From assembly GCA_021816665.1 (NCBI GenBank), contig JAKAXI010000122.1, positions 1 through 6,250 of the forward strand: a stretch of DNA of 6,250 nt, in the 5' to 3' direction. This DNA is from Bacillota bacterium. Lineage in GTDB: Bacteria > Bacillota > Bacilli > Alicyclobacillales > Alicyclobacillaceae. Shown here piece by piece: positions 1 through 5,887 of this stretch (position 1 is the first letter of the stretch; each line of letters starts with the position of its first letter). Position numbers and translations under genes: made by a program. The notes beneath the pieces are model-generated. The model made no database searches, was not told the origin of the DNA, and saw only the letters and a program-made list of their open reading frames with translations.

Positions 1-1346
1 TGCACCCACAGCACTTCTGTGTCCAACCAAAAGACGGGCCACTGGTCGCGTAGGCGCCTAGGTACCTTTGCATCGACAAACACATCCTGAAGTTTCTTGT
101 GTCCGCCGCTTTGCAACAGAATCCGGTCGCCGGCACAAGGTGTTTTCAGGACCAACTGACCAATCTGCGGTATGTAAACTTCAAATGCAGCGCGCGCCTG
201 GACACCACGTCCGTGCCAAGCCTCACACGTGAACCGCCAACTCCAAGCTGGGGGGGTTCGAACCAATTCTTTGACAGCACCGCTCAGAAGCTGCCAAATC
301 TCTTCGTAGTGAGCTTCTCCCTCGCCCACCGCCACACTTTGGCGCTCGATCCAGAGTAACTCGTATTCCCGGCGAACCAACAGAGTGGGATAAAGGAGGA
401 ACTCTCTCGAAGGGGTTTCCGCTGTCGCGATGTGCAGGATCTGTTCCACATGCGCAAAGGAAATTGGGCCGGATTCCAAGCAATATAATAGTATTTGAAT
501 CATTCGACGTTGTAAAGGACGCGCTGCCCGCGCAAAGGACGTGAGGTCGATACGAGCACGTCCAACGTGAACAAGAGCCGTAGACGCGAGGAGGGTGCGC
601 GCTTCTTGGTCGAGCCAGGCGTCTTCTTCCTGCACGATGCGCGAGAACGTCGCTATGTGTTCTGCCGCCCGCGGCTCGATCCGTTTTAGTACCGGTACAA
701 CCTGTTGACGCAGGACATTTCGAGTGAACTGTAGCGAAGAATTGCTGGCGTCTTCAGCGTACGGAACGCCGTACTCCCTTGCATAATCATAGATGTCGGT
801 CTTTTCAACAGTCAACATCGGGCGCAGCCACAAGAGACCCAGTCTCATCCGCTGATCGCGCATCCCCCCCACGCCGGTGCCTCCGGTGCCACGAAGCAGC
901 CTCCACAACACAGTTTCGAGTTGATCGTCCGCATGATGCGCAAGGCACACAACGGATGCCCCGACGGACCGGGCCGCCTTGACGAGGGCAGCATAGCGCA
1001 GCTGTCGCAGGTCCGCTTCGAGCCCCTTGCTGTCGCTTGGCAGGACGGTGTCTTTATCCACGTGCGAGACCACTGAGGAAACGCCGAGCGTGTGACAGAG
1101 CGATTCAACCAATCGAGCGTCACCGTCCGCTTCCGGGCGCACGTGGTGGTGGACGTGCAGCGCGGTAATCAGATGGCGCTCTGCCCCATACAAGGAACAC
1201 AAGACGTGCAACAGCACCATCGAGTCGACTCCGCCGGACACAGCGACACAGAGCGGGTGTCTTAGAAGTGACTGTCCGTCCGCCCCTACGCCTTCACGCG
1301 AAACAAACCGTTTCACTGCAGTCACCACGTTCTGTGCCTGTGGCAA
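1..1346 (-). CDS. tilS: tRNA(Ile)-lysidine synthetase TilS, C-terminus cut by the window edge
   Basis: TilS uses ATP and lysine to convert C34 of the CAU anticodon of a minor isoleucine tRNA into lysidine, changing both codon reading and charging from Met to Ile; it is cytoplasmic and normally essential. Translating the minus strand from 1346 gives 448 codons with no stop, open at the left edge. Seen in order: the PP-loop SGGVDS (residues 37-42), an HVHHHVRPEADGD stretch, RQLRYAAL, AHHADDQLETVLWRLLRGTG, RPML, DASN followed by FTRNVLRQ, and near the edge GDRI with KKLQDVFVDAKVP, typical of the TilS C-terminal domain. B. subtilis TilS is about 470 residues, so roughly 20 are missing. The start is a TTG preceded by AGGAGG at a 9-nt distance; a GTG at codon 7 is the alternative. 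It lies 62 bp after yabT with no clear promoter of its own. The identification is very secure. Confidence 0.97.
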   Translation of the reverse strand, partial: MPQAQNVVTAVKRFVSREGVGADGQSLLRHPLCVAVSGGVDSMVLLHVLCSLYGAERHLITALHVHHHVRPEADGDARLVESLCHTLGVSSVVSHVDKDTVLPSDSKGLEADLRQLRYAALVKAARSVGASVVCLAHHADDQLETVLWRLLRGTGGTGVGGMRDQRMRLGLLWLRPMLTVEKTDIYDYAREYGVPYAEDASNSSLQFTRNVLRQQVVPVLKRIEPRAAEHIATFSRIVQEEDAWLDQEARTLLASTALVHVGRARIDLTSFARAARPLQRRMIQILLYCLESGPISFAHVEQILHIATAETPSREFLLYPTLLVRREYELLWIERQSVAVGEGEAHYEEIWQLLSGAVKELVRTPPAWSWRFTCEAWHGRGVQARAAFEVYIPQIGQLVLKTPCAGDRILLQSGGHKKLQDVFVDAKVPRRLRDQWPVFWLDTEVLWV

Positions 1347-1355
1347 CGTCTGAAG

Positions 1356-1361
1356 CCTCCT
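1356..1361 (-). promoter_or_regulatory. Shine-Dalgarno site for tilS, supports a TTG start
   Basis: A perfect AGGAGG on the minus strand ends 9 nt before the TTG at 1346-1344. No ATG lies in frame between the site and the PP-loop except the one after SGGVDS, so this site is what decides the non-ATG start. Confidence 0.8.
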
Positions 1362-1408
1362 CGTATTGGTTGCCACTATTCTACCAAAACAACCGAGTAT
1401 GGCACGAC

Positions 1409-2404
1409 TTACAGCAACTGCCCCCATGCGGCCACAGCCATCACAGCGGCAGTGCCAAGAGACAACCACATCAGCCACTCTGACCAGTCCCGCCTGGATT
1501 TGACTGCGCTTCTTCGAGCGCCAGCTTTACGCCTGGGGGCCGGAGTCGAGACAGGCGCGCTTGCTGCGGCGTTAGCCGCAGGTTTATGCGGGGCGCTGCT
1601 GCGCGACCGCCGAGTCGTGACGGGCACAGTCGCTAATCGCAACAAAGCGTCTTCTGCATCGCGAATCTGTCCTGTCAGCGCCTCGACCAGCCAAGCGCAC
1701 AGCGCGCTGTCACCATGTCTGCGCACAGCCTTCAACAACCAGTCCTGACGCTCTGATACACTCTGCTGAAACACTGAATTCGGCGGCTTGGACCCATTGG
1801 TAAACAACCACACCAAAGCAATAGCGGCGACATCGTAGGCGGCATCAGCCTGTCGGTTGCCGAGCCCCCAGAATCCGCGGTCGTAAATCGGCGTAAACTG
1901 ACGCACTGAGCGTCCGAACGCCGTGACTCCGCCAACATCGACAAAACGGACATCAAGGTGAGGCGTAACCGCGACTAGCAGGTTCTCTGGCTTCACATCA
2001 CAAAATGCATACCCCGTGCGGTGGAGCACCGCCAACCCTTGAAGAGCCTGCTTGAGAGTCAACCGCGCGTCCGCGCTGCCAAGCGTCGGAACGACGTCTT
2101 GTAGCGGCCGACCAGGAACTGACTCCATTACGTAGAAATAGAGCCCAGAAGGCTCTGTGCCGTCGTCGATCGCGATCGGAGTGGGAAAACGCGGGCAAAG
2201 CTTGCCCGCTCGCTCGAGAAGCCCCCACTCCATTGCCGCGTCTTGCGCTGTAGCGCACACTTTCATCGCCGCGCGACCACGTGAGGTATGCACGAGGTAG
2301 ACAGCACCGTTCGCGCCTTCGCCGAGGAGTTTGACCACATCTAGGGATAGATTGCTCCACTTGCCTTTGATGCGCGTCCCAGGTGGCAGCATGCGCCTCC
2401 CCAC
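1409..2404 (-). CDS. yabT: YabT-like Hanks-type serine/threonine kinase with C-terminal membrane anchor
   Basis: A 331-residue protein kinase placed as in B. subtilis, between yabS and tilS. Motifs seen: glycine-rich loop GEGANG (28-33), candidate ATP lysine K48 in AAMKV, candidate C-helix glutamate E59 or E64, catalytic loop FCDVKPENLL with D136, K138 and N141, metal-binding DVG (156-158) in place of DFG, and D191 in helix F. Residues about 264-306 are rich in Arg, Lys, Ala and Pro, followed by a hydrophobic segment (308-331) that ends the protein. This predicts a cytoplasmic kinase anchored by a tail with no outer sensor domain. In B. subtilis YabT a comparable region before the membrane helix binds DNA and activates the kinase, and RecA is a reported target in sporulating cells; transfer to this protein is inference. 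The GTG start has an AGGA 5 nt upstream; the ATG at codon 5 is an alternative, but its GGGGAGG is only 3 nt away. It follows yabS by 15 bp, suggesting cotranscription. Confidence 0.93.
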   Translation of the reverse strand: MGRRMLPPGTRIKGKWSNLSLDVVKLLGEGANGAVYLVHTSRGRAAMKVCATAQDAAMEWGLLERAGKLCPRFPTPIAIDDGTEPSGLYFYVMESVPGRPLQDVVPTLGSADARLTLKQALQGLAVLHRTGYAFCDVKPENLLVAVTPHLDVRFVDVGGVTAFGRSVRQFTPIYDRGFWGLGNRQADAAYDVAAIALVWLFTNGSKPPNSVFQQSVSERQDWLLKAVRRHGDSALCAWLVEALTGQIRDAEDALLRLATVPVTTRRSRSSAPHKPAANAAASAPVSTPAPRRKAGARRSAVKSRRDWSEWLMWLSLGTAAVMAVAAWGQLL

Positions 2405-2419
2405 TTTCGTCCTAAGCTG

Positions 2420-3157
2420 TTAGCTTCCGGTTGCGTCTGAACCGCGCGGCCCGTCTTCTTCGTCTGCAGCCCGTCTCCGTTTAGCGTCAAACTGGACAAT
2501 CGCGGCGTCGATCGCGGGTCCCGTCGGTGTCCCGCCGCGAGCGGTCAGCATTCCGGAAAGCGCGTCGAGATTCAGTTCCGGTGTAAACTCCGAGATCACA
2601 CGAGTGATCTCGTCGCCACTGCCCGGAAACGCGATCACGGCTACTTCACTCTCGCCTTCACGAGCCTGCAGGCTCAAGTTCAAATCGCGCAGCGCTTCTC
2701 GCACCGTGCCCATCTTGTCCTTCATGCTGGCACTCGTATCGACACAGACGACGAGTTCTAATCGAACGGCTTCCTCAAGACGGTCGACCACCTGCATGAC
2801 TTTGGAACGCTGGGCTGGCGGGAGGTCGATGGTGTCCTTTCCGATCACCTCTTGCAGTTGCTCGCTGACAACCTGTTGCAAAGTCAGCTGCATTGTCTGA
2901 TGCGTCAGCATCTGTGCCGTCGCGGACAGTTCTGCTGGACGAACGATGCGACACATGCCCCCGCCAGCGTCCGCGATCGACATCGCTTCGTCCTGCCCCT
3001 TTTGTCCCATCTCTCCGCCGTCGACCACGCCGACCACATTGACTGTCACGCCACGTCTCCTGGCGCGTGCGGAAGCCTCTACTGGGTCTTCCCCAACATT
3101 TGAAAAACCGTCAGTGATTACGAGAATCTGTCGAATGGAAGGCGTGTGATCCGCCAT
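2420..3157 (-). CDS. yabS: YabS-like VWA-type protein of the spoIIE cluster
   Basis: A 245-residue protein matching YabS by position and by its VWA motifs; the function is not established. Numbered from the ATG at 3157, the N-terminal part has ILVITDGFSN (about 11-20) and VTVNVVGVV (37-45), which resemble the second half of a VWA fold. A Gln-rich, probably helical middle (about 80-130) follows. The C-terminal part has VCVDTSASM with MIDAS-type D140, S142 and S144, then VAVIAFPG and GGTPTGPA (208-215) with a candidate MIDAS threonine. The halves therefore appear in swapped order. It ends in an acidic and basic tail. No signal peptide or membrane helix is seen, so it should be cytoplasmic. The frame is open up to an ATG at 3196, but that codon lacks a usable ribosome site, while GGGGGTG lies 5 nt before the ATG at 3157. 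It sits between a phosphatase and a kinase; a phospho-signalling adaptor role is only a guess. Confidence 0.9.
   Translation of the reverse strand: MADHTPSIRQILVITDGFSNVGEDPVEASARARRRGVTVNVVGVVDGGEMGQKGQDEAMSIADAGGGMCRIVRPAELSATAQMLTHQTMQLTLQQVVSEQLQEVIGKDTIDLPPAQRSKVMQVVDRLEEAVRLELVVCVDTSASMKDKMGTVREALRDLNLSLQAREGESEVAVIAFPGSGDEITRVISEFTPELNLDALSGMLTARGGTPTGPAIDAAIVQFDAKRRRAADEEDGPRGSDATGS
2591..2612 (-). repeat. Perfect hairpin inside the yabS coding region
   Basis: CGAGATCAC and GTGATCTCG are exact 9-bp complements separated by a 4-nt loop, within codons for the GDEITRVIS region of YabS. No U-run follows on the transcribed strand, so it is not an intrinsic terminator. It could be a chance palindrome or an mRNA structure. 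Confidence 0.5.
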
Positions 3158-3162
3158 GTAGA

Positions 3163-3169
3163 CACCCCC
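3163..3169 (-). promoter_or_regulatory. Shine-Dalgarno-like site deciding the yabS start
   Basis: The minus strand reads GGGGGTG, one wobble-compatible change from GGAGGTG, 5 nt before the ATG at 3157-3155. The upstream in-frame ATG at 3196 has only AGAGAAG directly against it, which leaves no normal spacing. The downstream start also leaves the conserved ITDG strand close to the N-terminus. Confidence 0.6.
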
Positions 3170-3222
3170 AGTTGGTTTGCTAGCCAGTATAGACATCTTC
3201 TCTGGGGGTCATTCCAGCTACG

Positions 3223-5670
3223 TCACGCGCCCCGCTTCTTCTTCTCCTGTTTTCGCAGTCCAGTCACACCAGGCAGTTTAATGGCCGCCCACTCCGGCTG
3301 GTGGCGGGCAATCCGAGCCACGACTACGGTCATGTCGTCGTCAATCTGGCCATGGTTGATCGCGGCGGCCGCGTCAAGCAGCGTGTCTGCGATGGTTTGT
3401 GGGTCGCACTCGGACAAACCCGCAATCCGCTCAGCAAACCACTCCTCTTTGTCGTACACTGCCGGAGCGTCAAATACCCCATCCGACATCAGCACCAACA
3501 AATCACCGTCCTGCAGTTGCTCGTGAATAGTCTGTACGTCGATATCTTGCAAGATCCCGATTGGCACATTGGCCCCTGCAACACTTCTCACCTCTCCGCT
3601 CCGGCATAGGAAACTTGGAGCAGAGCCGACTTTGAGGAACTCTGCCTGCGCGCTAAACAGGTCGACGAGCGCCATGTCCAGCGTCGTAAACATCTCTTCG
3701 CGAGAGCGCAAGAGCAGCGTGGAGTTGATCGTCTTGATCGCCAGCTGCTCGTCAAACCCCGCCTTGAGCAGCTTCTTCAGCAATTCCAGCGCGGCTTTTG
3801 ACTCTTTTTGCGCACGCTCGCCGTTGCCCATGCCGTCACTCACCGCAACGGCAAACCGCCCGTTGTCTAGGTCCACCGATGCATACGTGTCCCCCGAGAC
3901 CAGTCGTCCGTCTCGCGCAACCGTTGCAGCTGCAGTCTCAACGTCGTAGATGCGAGCCGACGTAAAGACACTCGTGCACGGACCGGGGTCGTCGTCGCCG
4001 AACACCTGCGTAACAGTGATGTTTTCCCCGACAATGCCGGACAAAAGCGGCGCGATCACTCGTACAGAGTTGTCGTACGACCCTTGTGACGGCTGCGTGA
4101 CTTCCACTTCTACTTTTCCTGGCTCGAGGCTGACAATGTGGACGTGATCGACATACAACCCCATTTGTTCTAATGCGTCGAGGATTTGGTCTTCACCCGA
4201 CAAGGATGACTCGTTGCCCTGTTCAATTTCCGAGGCAATACCGCGGATCACGTTCGCAACGCCAGCTAACTGCGCCGCCACGAGGTTCCTCTGTTCCCGT
4301 AGTTTCGTGATCCACTTGGCGTCGCGGTCTGTCAGTTCTAGATTGTTTCGGAGCACGCTGAGCATGGAGTCGAGGCGTACACAGCGTTCGCGAAGGTCTT
4401 GGGTGGCTGGCGTTTGCAATCCTGGAGACTGCTCGAGTTTGGCGATCGTGTGCACCAGTGCGTTGTACGTTGCGACACCTTCTCGCTCCCAGCATTTTGA
4501 GAGCATAGGGCAAGACGTACAGACGCTGTGCATCGCTGCTCCAACCATGTCCGAGAGCAACTGCTGGTCTGAAACCACCTGACTTTCCCCAACTTCCGCG
4601 AAGGTCTCGGACAGTTCGTCGAAGACCTGCCCCATTTCCTGCACCTTTTCAAACAGGAGTGAACGGATACGCCGCACGCGCTGCTGCTCGGACAACCGGT
4701 GTTCTGCTGTGCCAGGGACAAATTCAGCCAGGAAGGCCCGGAGTTTCTTCGAACTGAGGAGACAGAAAAGTGACGCCACGCCTGCTTCTATACAAGACAG
4801 GAAGAGATCGTGCCAAGTGGGGTGGACCGATGCACCGAGAAGTCCCATACACAGCACGAAGACCAGACTGACGAGCCACCTCCCCGCATCTTTGACGACC
4901 CCAGACAACAGACCCGCAAAAGACAACACAGCAATGGAAGAGAGAGAGACAGAACCGCTCAGCATCGACAAGATTCCGAGCACAACACTCCCAGTCACAC
5001 TTGTCATCGGTCCCCCGACAACGGCGAGCATCAAGACGCTCCAGTCAACCGCCACCTGACTGATCACAACTCCGCGCACTTCAAGGCCTGACAGTCCCGC
5101 AATGACGGACCCCACAAAGATGGTCAGACTCATCCACTGATCCAGGCGGAGGTCACGCGAGGCGATTCGGCCAGTCAACATCGGCAGCGACTGGATAAAG
5201 ATCACCGTCAGGATGGTGACCAGGGCTCCTTCAGCAAGCGCGATCATCACATCGTAACGCGTCCAGACGCTCCCGACAGCGGCAAGCCGTGCAGCCACGT
5301 CCACAAATCCCGCCAGGAACGGCACCCAGTGAATGTCGGGTCGGCGCTTCCTAAATAACATTTTCCGAATCGTCAGATATAACACAACAGACAGCGCCAT
5401 GACTGCGGCTGTCCCAACACCGCCTTGCCAGTAAGCCCCGGCCACAACCAGGAGACCTACCCAGTTGCGGCGAGATCCTACAATTTCCATGAGTGCTGCG
5501 ACATAGGCGAGGCCAAAGGGAGTGACTGCATGTTCGATGTTTGCGCGCCCTAACAGAACAGCAAGTCCAGCCAGCAAGACGAGCCTCCCTACAGACTGAC
5601 GACCTTGCTCCACGTCGGCCGTCCGGTACTCTGCCACCCATCCTGTCCGGATGGACATCCCGTCCGCCAT
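3223..5670 (-). CDS. spoIIE: Stage II sporulation protein E, PP2C-type phosphatase SpoIIE
   Basis: SpoIIE dephosphorylates the anti-anti-sigma factor SpoIIAA, freeing sigma-F in the forespore, and associates with FtsZ at the polar septum. From the ATG at 5670 the protein has 815 residues, against 827 in B. subtilis. Architecture: a short cytoplasmic N-terminus, then a run of hydrophobic helices from about 30 to 306 (about ten membrane spans in this family), a regulatory and oligomerisation region (about 310-575) and a PP2C domain (about 580-790). Metal-binding aspartates are visible in SGDTY (D594), SDGMGNG (D612), SDGVF (D730) and IDDDM (D779); the conserved FLKVGSAPSF strand is at 679-688. 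A cysteine cluster CxxCx5C starts at C384. The same frame extends upstream to an ATG at 5703, but that ATG overlaps the promoter -10 hexamer, and a purine-rich stretch (5671-5685) directly precedes 5670. The C-terminus is a basic tail. It heads the putative spoIIE-yabS-yabT-tilS unit. Confidence 0.97.
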   Translation of the reverse strand: MADGMSIRTGWVAEYRTADVEQGRQSVGRLVLLAGLAVLLGRANIEHAVTPFGLAYVAALMEIVGSRRNWVGLLVVAGAYWQGGVGTAAVMALSVVLYLTIRKMLFRKRRPDIHWVPFLAGFVDVAARLAAVGSVWTRYDVMIALAEGALVTILTVIFIQSLPMLTGRIASRDLRLDQWMSLTIFVGSVIAGLSGLEVRGVVISQVAVDWSVLMLAVVGGPMTSVTGSVVLGILSMLSGSVSLSSIAVLSFAGLLSGVVKDAGRWLVSLVFVLCMGLLGASVHPTWHDLFLSCIEAGVASLFCLLSSKKLRAFLAEFVPGTAEHRLSEQQRVRRIRSLLFEKVQEMGQVFDELSETFAEVGESQVVSDQQLLSDMVGAAMHSVCTSCPMLSKCWEREGVATYNALVHTIAKLEQSPGLQTPATQDLRERCVRLDSMLSVLRNNLELTDRDAKWITKLREQRNLVAAQLAGVANVIRGIASEIEQGNESSLSGEDQILDALEQMGLYVDHVHIVSLEPGKVEVEVTQPSQGSYDNSVRVIAPLLSGIVGENITVTQVFGDDDPGPCTSVFTSARIYDVETAAATVARDGRLVSGDTYASVDLDNGRFAVAVSDGMGNGERAQKESKAALELLKKLLKAGFDEQLAIKTINSTLLLRSREEMFTTLDMALVDLFSAQAEFLKVGSAPSFLCRSGEVRSVAGANVPIGILQDIDVQTIHEQLQDGDLLVLMSDGVFDAPAVYDKEEWFAERIAGLSECDPQTIADTLLDAAAAINHGQIDDDMTVVVARIARHQPEWAAIKLPGVTGLRKQEKKKRGA

Positions 5671-5701
5671 ATTTCCTTCCCCCTCGAAGCGATGTACGGC
5701 C

Positions 5702-5734
5702 ATTATACGGACCAGGCGCGACTAAGTTTGTCAA
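5702..5734 (-). promoter_or_regulatory. spoIIE promoter with 21-bp spacer
   Basis: On the minus strand TTGACA (5734-5729) and TATAAT (5707-5702) are both perfect sigma-A hexamers but are 21 bp apart. B. subtilis spoIIE and spoIIG promoters are known for this long spacing and depend on Spo0A~P to bring RNA polymerase to the -35 region. Transcription should start near 5695, leaving a leader of about 25 nt before the ATG at 5670. Identification is from sequence and synteny only. Confidence 0.88.
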
Positions 5735-5735
5735 A
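5727..5735 (+). promoter_or_regulatory. Spo0A box overlapping the spoIIE -35 hexamer
   Basis: TTTGTCAAA on the plus strand matches the recalled Spo0A consensus TTTGTCRAA at all nine positions and covers the whole -35 hexamer of the spoIIE promoter. This is the placement expected where Spo0A~P contacts sigma-A at a long-spacer promoter. Confidence 0.75.
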
Positions 5736-5741
5736 CCAAGG

Positions 5742-5748
5742 TGTCGAG
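5742..5748 (+). promoter_or_regulatory. Probable second Spo0A box
   Basis: TGTCGAG matches the core TGTCGAA at six of seven positions. It has the same orientation as the box over the -35 hexamer and starts 15 bp from that 9-mer's start. It lies at about -47 to -53 from the predicted spoIIE start. Confidence 0.5.
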
Positions 5749-5760
5749 CCAGACAAACTT

Positions 5761-5767
5761 TCCGACA
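5761..5767 (-). promoter_or_regulatory. Weak Spo0A box-like site
   Basis: The minus strand reads TGTCGGA, six of seven matches to the TGTCGAA core, within the same cluster of sites. Alone it would not be worth calling; the clustering raises it slightly. Confidence 0.35.
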
Positions 5768-5779
5768 CGATTTCCCGGC

Positions 5780-5809
5780 TTCGACAGTCAGACGCGACTG
5801 TTCGACTGT
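5780..5809 (-). promoter_or_regulatory. Tandem distal Spo0A-box-like pair, 21 bp apart
   Basis: TTCGACAGT (5780-5788) and TTCGACTGT (5801-5809) on the plus strand are near-identical direct repeats spaced 21 bp, two helical turns. Read on the minus strand, the first contains a perfect TGTCGAA core and the second AGTCGAA. They lie about 85-114 bp upstream of the predicted spoIIE start and about 43-72 bp upstream of the likely comEB start, so they could serve either gene. Confidence 0.5.
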
Positions 5810-5835
5810 AGATTCGCCCTGCATTTGGGTGAATT

Positions 5836-5850
5836 CTCTTATAATAAGAG
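5836..5850 (+). promoter_or_regulatory. comEB promoter -10 within a 15-bp palindrome
   Basis: CTCTTATAATAAGAG is a perfect palindrome with 7-bp arms around one central base, and it contains TATAAT at 5840-5845, 42 bp before the comEB start codon. No good -35 hexamer lies 16-18 bp upstream (5817-5822 reads ccctgc), so the promoter may need an activator, or the palindrome may be an operator. The 7-1-7 layout resembles Fur-family boxes in shape but not in sequence. Confidence 0.5.
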
Positions 5851-5872
5851 GGGACACCGGGATGTCAGGCAG

Positions 5873-5878
5873 AGGAGG
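5873..5878 (+). promoter_or_regulatory. Shine-Dalgarno site for the comEB-like gene
   Basis: AGGAGG lies 9 nt before the ATG at 5888. It selects this ATG over the in-frame ATG at codon 13, giving a protein whose N-terminus is somewhat longer than I recall for B. subtilis ComEB. Confidence 0.8.
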
Positions 5879-5887
5879 CGCGGAATT

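Larger units (their letters stand above)
5724..5760. repeat. 9-bp perfect inverted repeat spanning the spoIIE -35 region
   Basis: AAGTTTGTC (5724-5732) and GACAAACTT (5752-5760) are exact reverse complements with 19 bp between them, their centres 28 bp apart. One arm contains most of the -35 hexamer and the proximal Spo0A box; the other carries a TTTGTC half box on the minus strand. It is more likely a protein-binding arrangement than an RNA hairpin, because it lies upstream of the predicted transcription start. Confidence 0.6.

Noticed and set aside
845..1123. Minus-strand 92-codon frame within tilS
   Set aside because: It is a shifted-frame shadow; the tilS frame on the same strand is open throughout and carries all family motifs, so there is no frameshift.
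1357..1408. Possible promoter between yabT and tilS (TAGAAT on the minus strand)
   Set aside because: No -35 hexamer at a workable distance, and the gap is short enough for cotranscription.
2167..2178. CGATCGCGATCG palindrome in yabT, reminiscent of the cyanobacterial HIP1 repeat
   Set aside because: The core is not GCGATCGC, it occurs in coding sequence, and I see no series of such repeats in the window.
3158..3222. Search for a terminator between spoIIE and yabS
   Set aside because: No GC-rich stem followed by a T-run on the transcribed strand; the short gap carries the yabS ribosome site instead.
5836..5850. Palindrome as a PerR, Fur or Zur box
   Set aside because: The 7-1-7 shape fits, but the arms CTCTTAT/ATAAGAG differ clearly from the PerR and Zur consensus arms I know.
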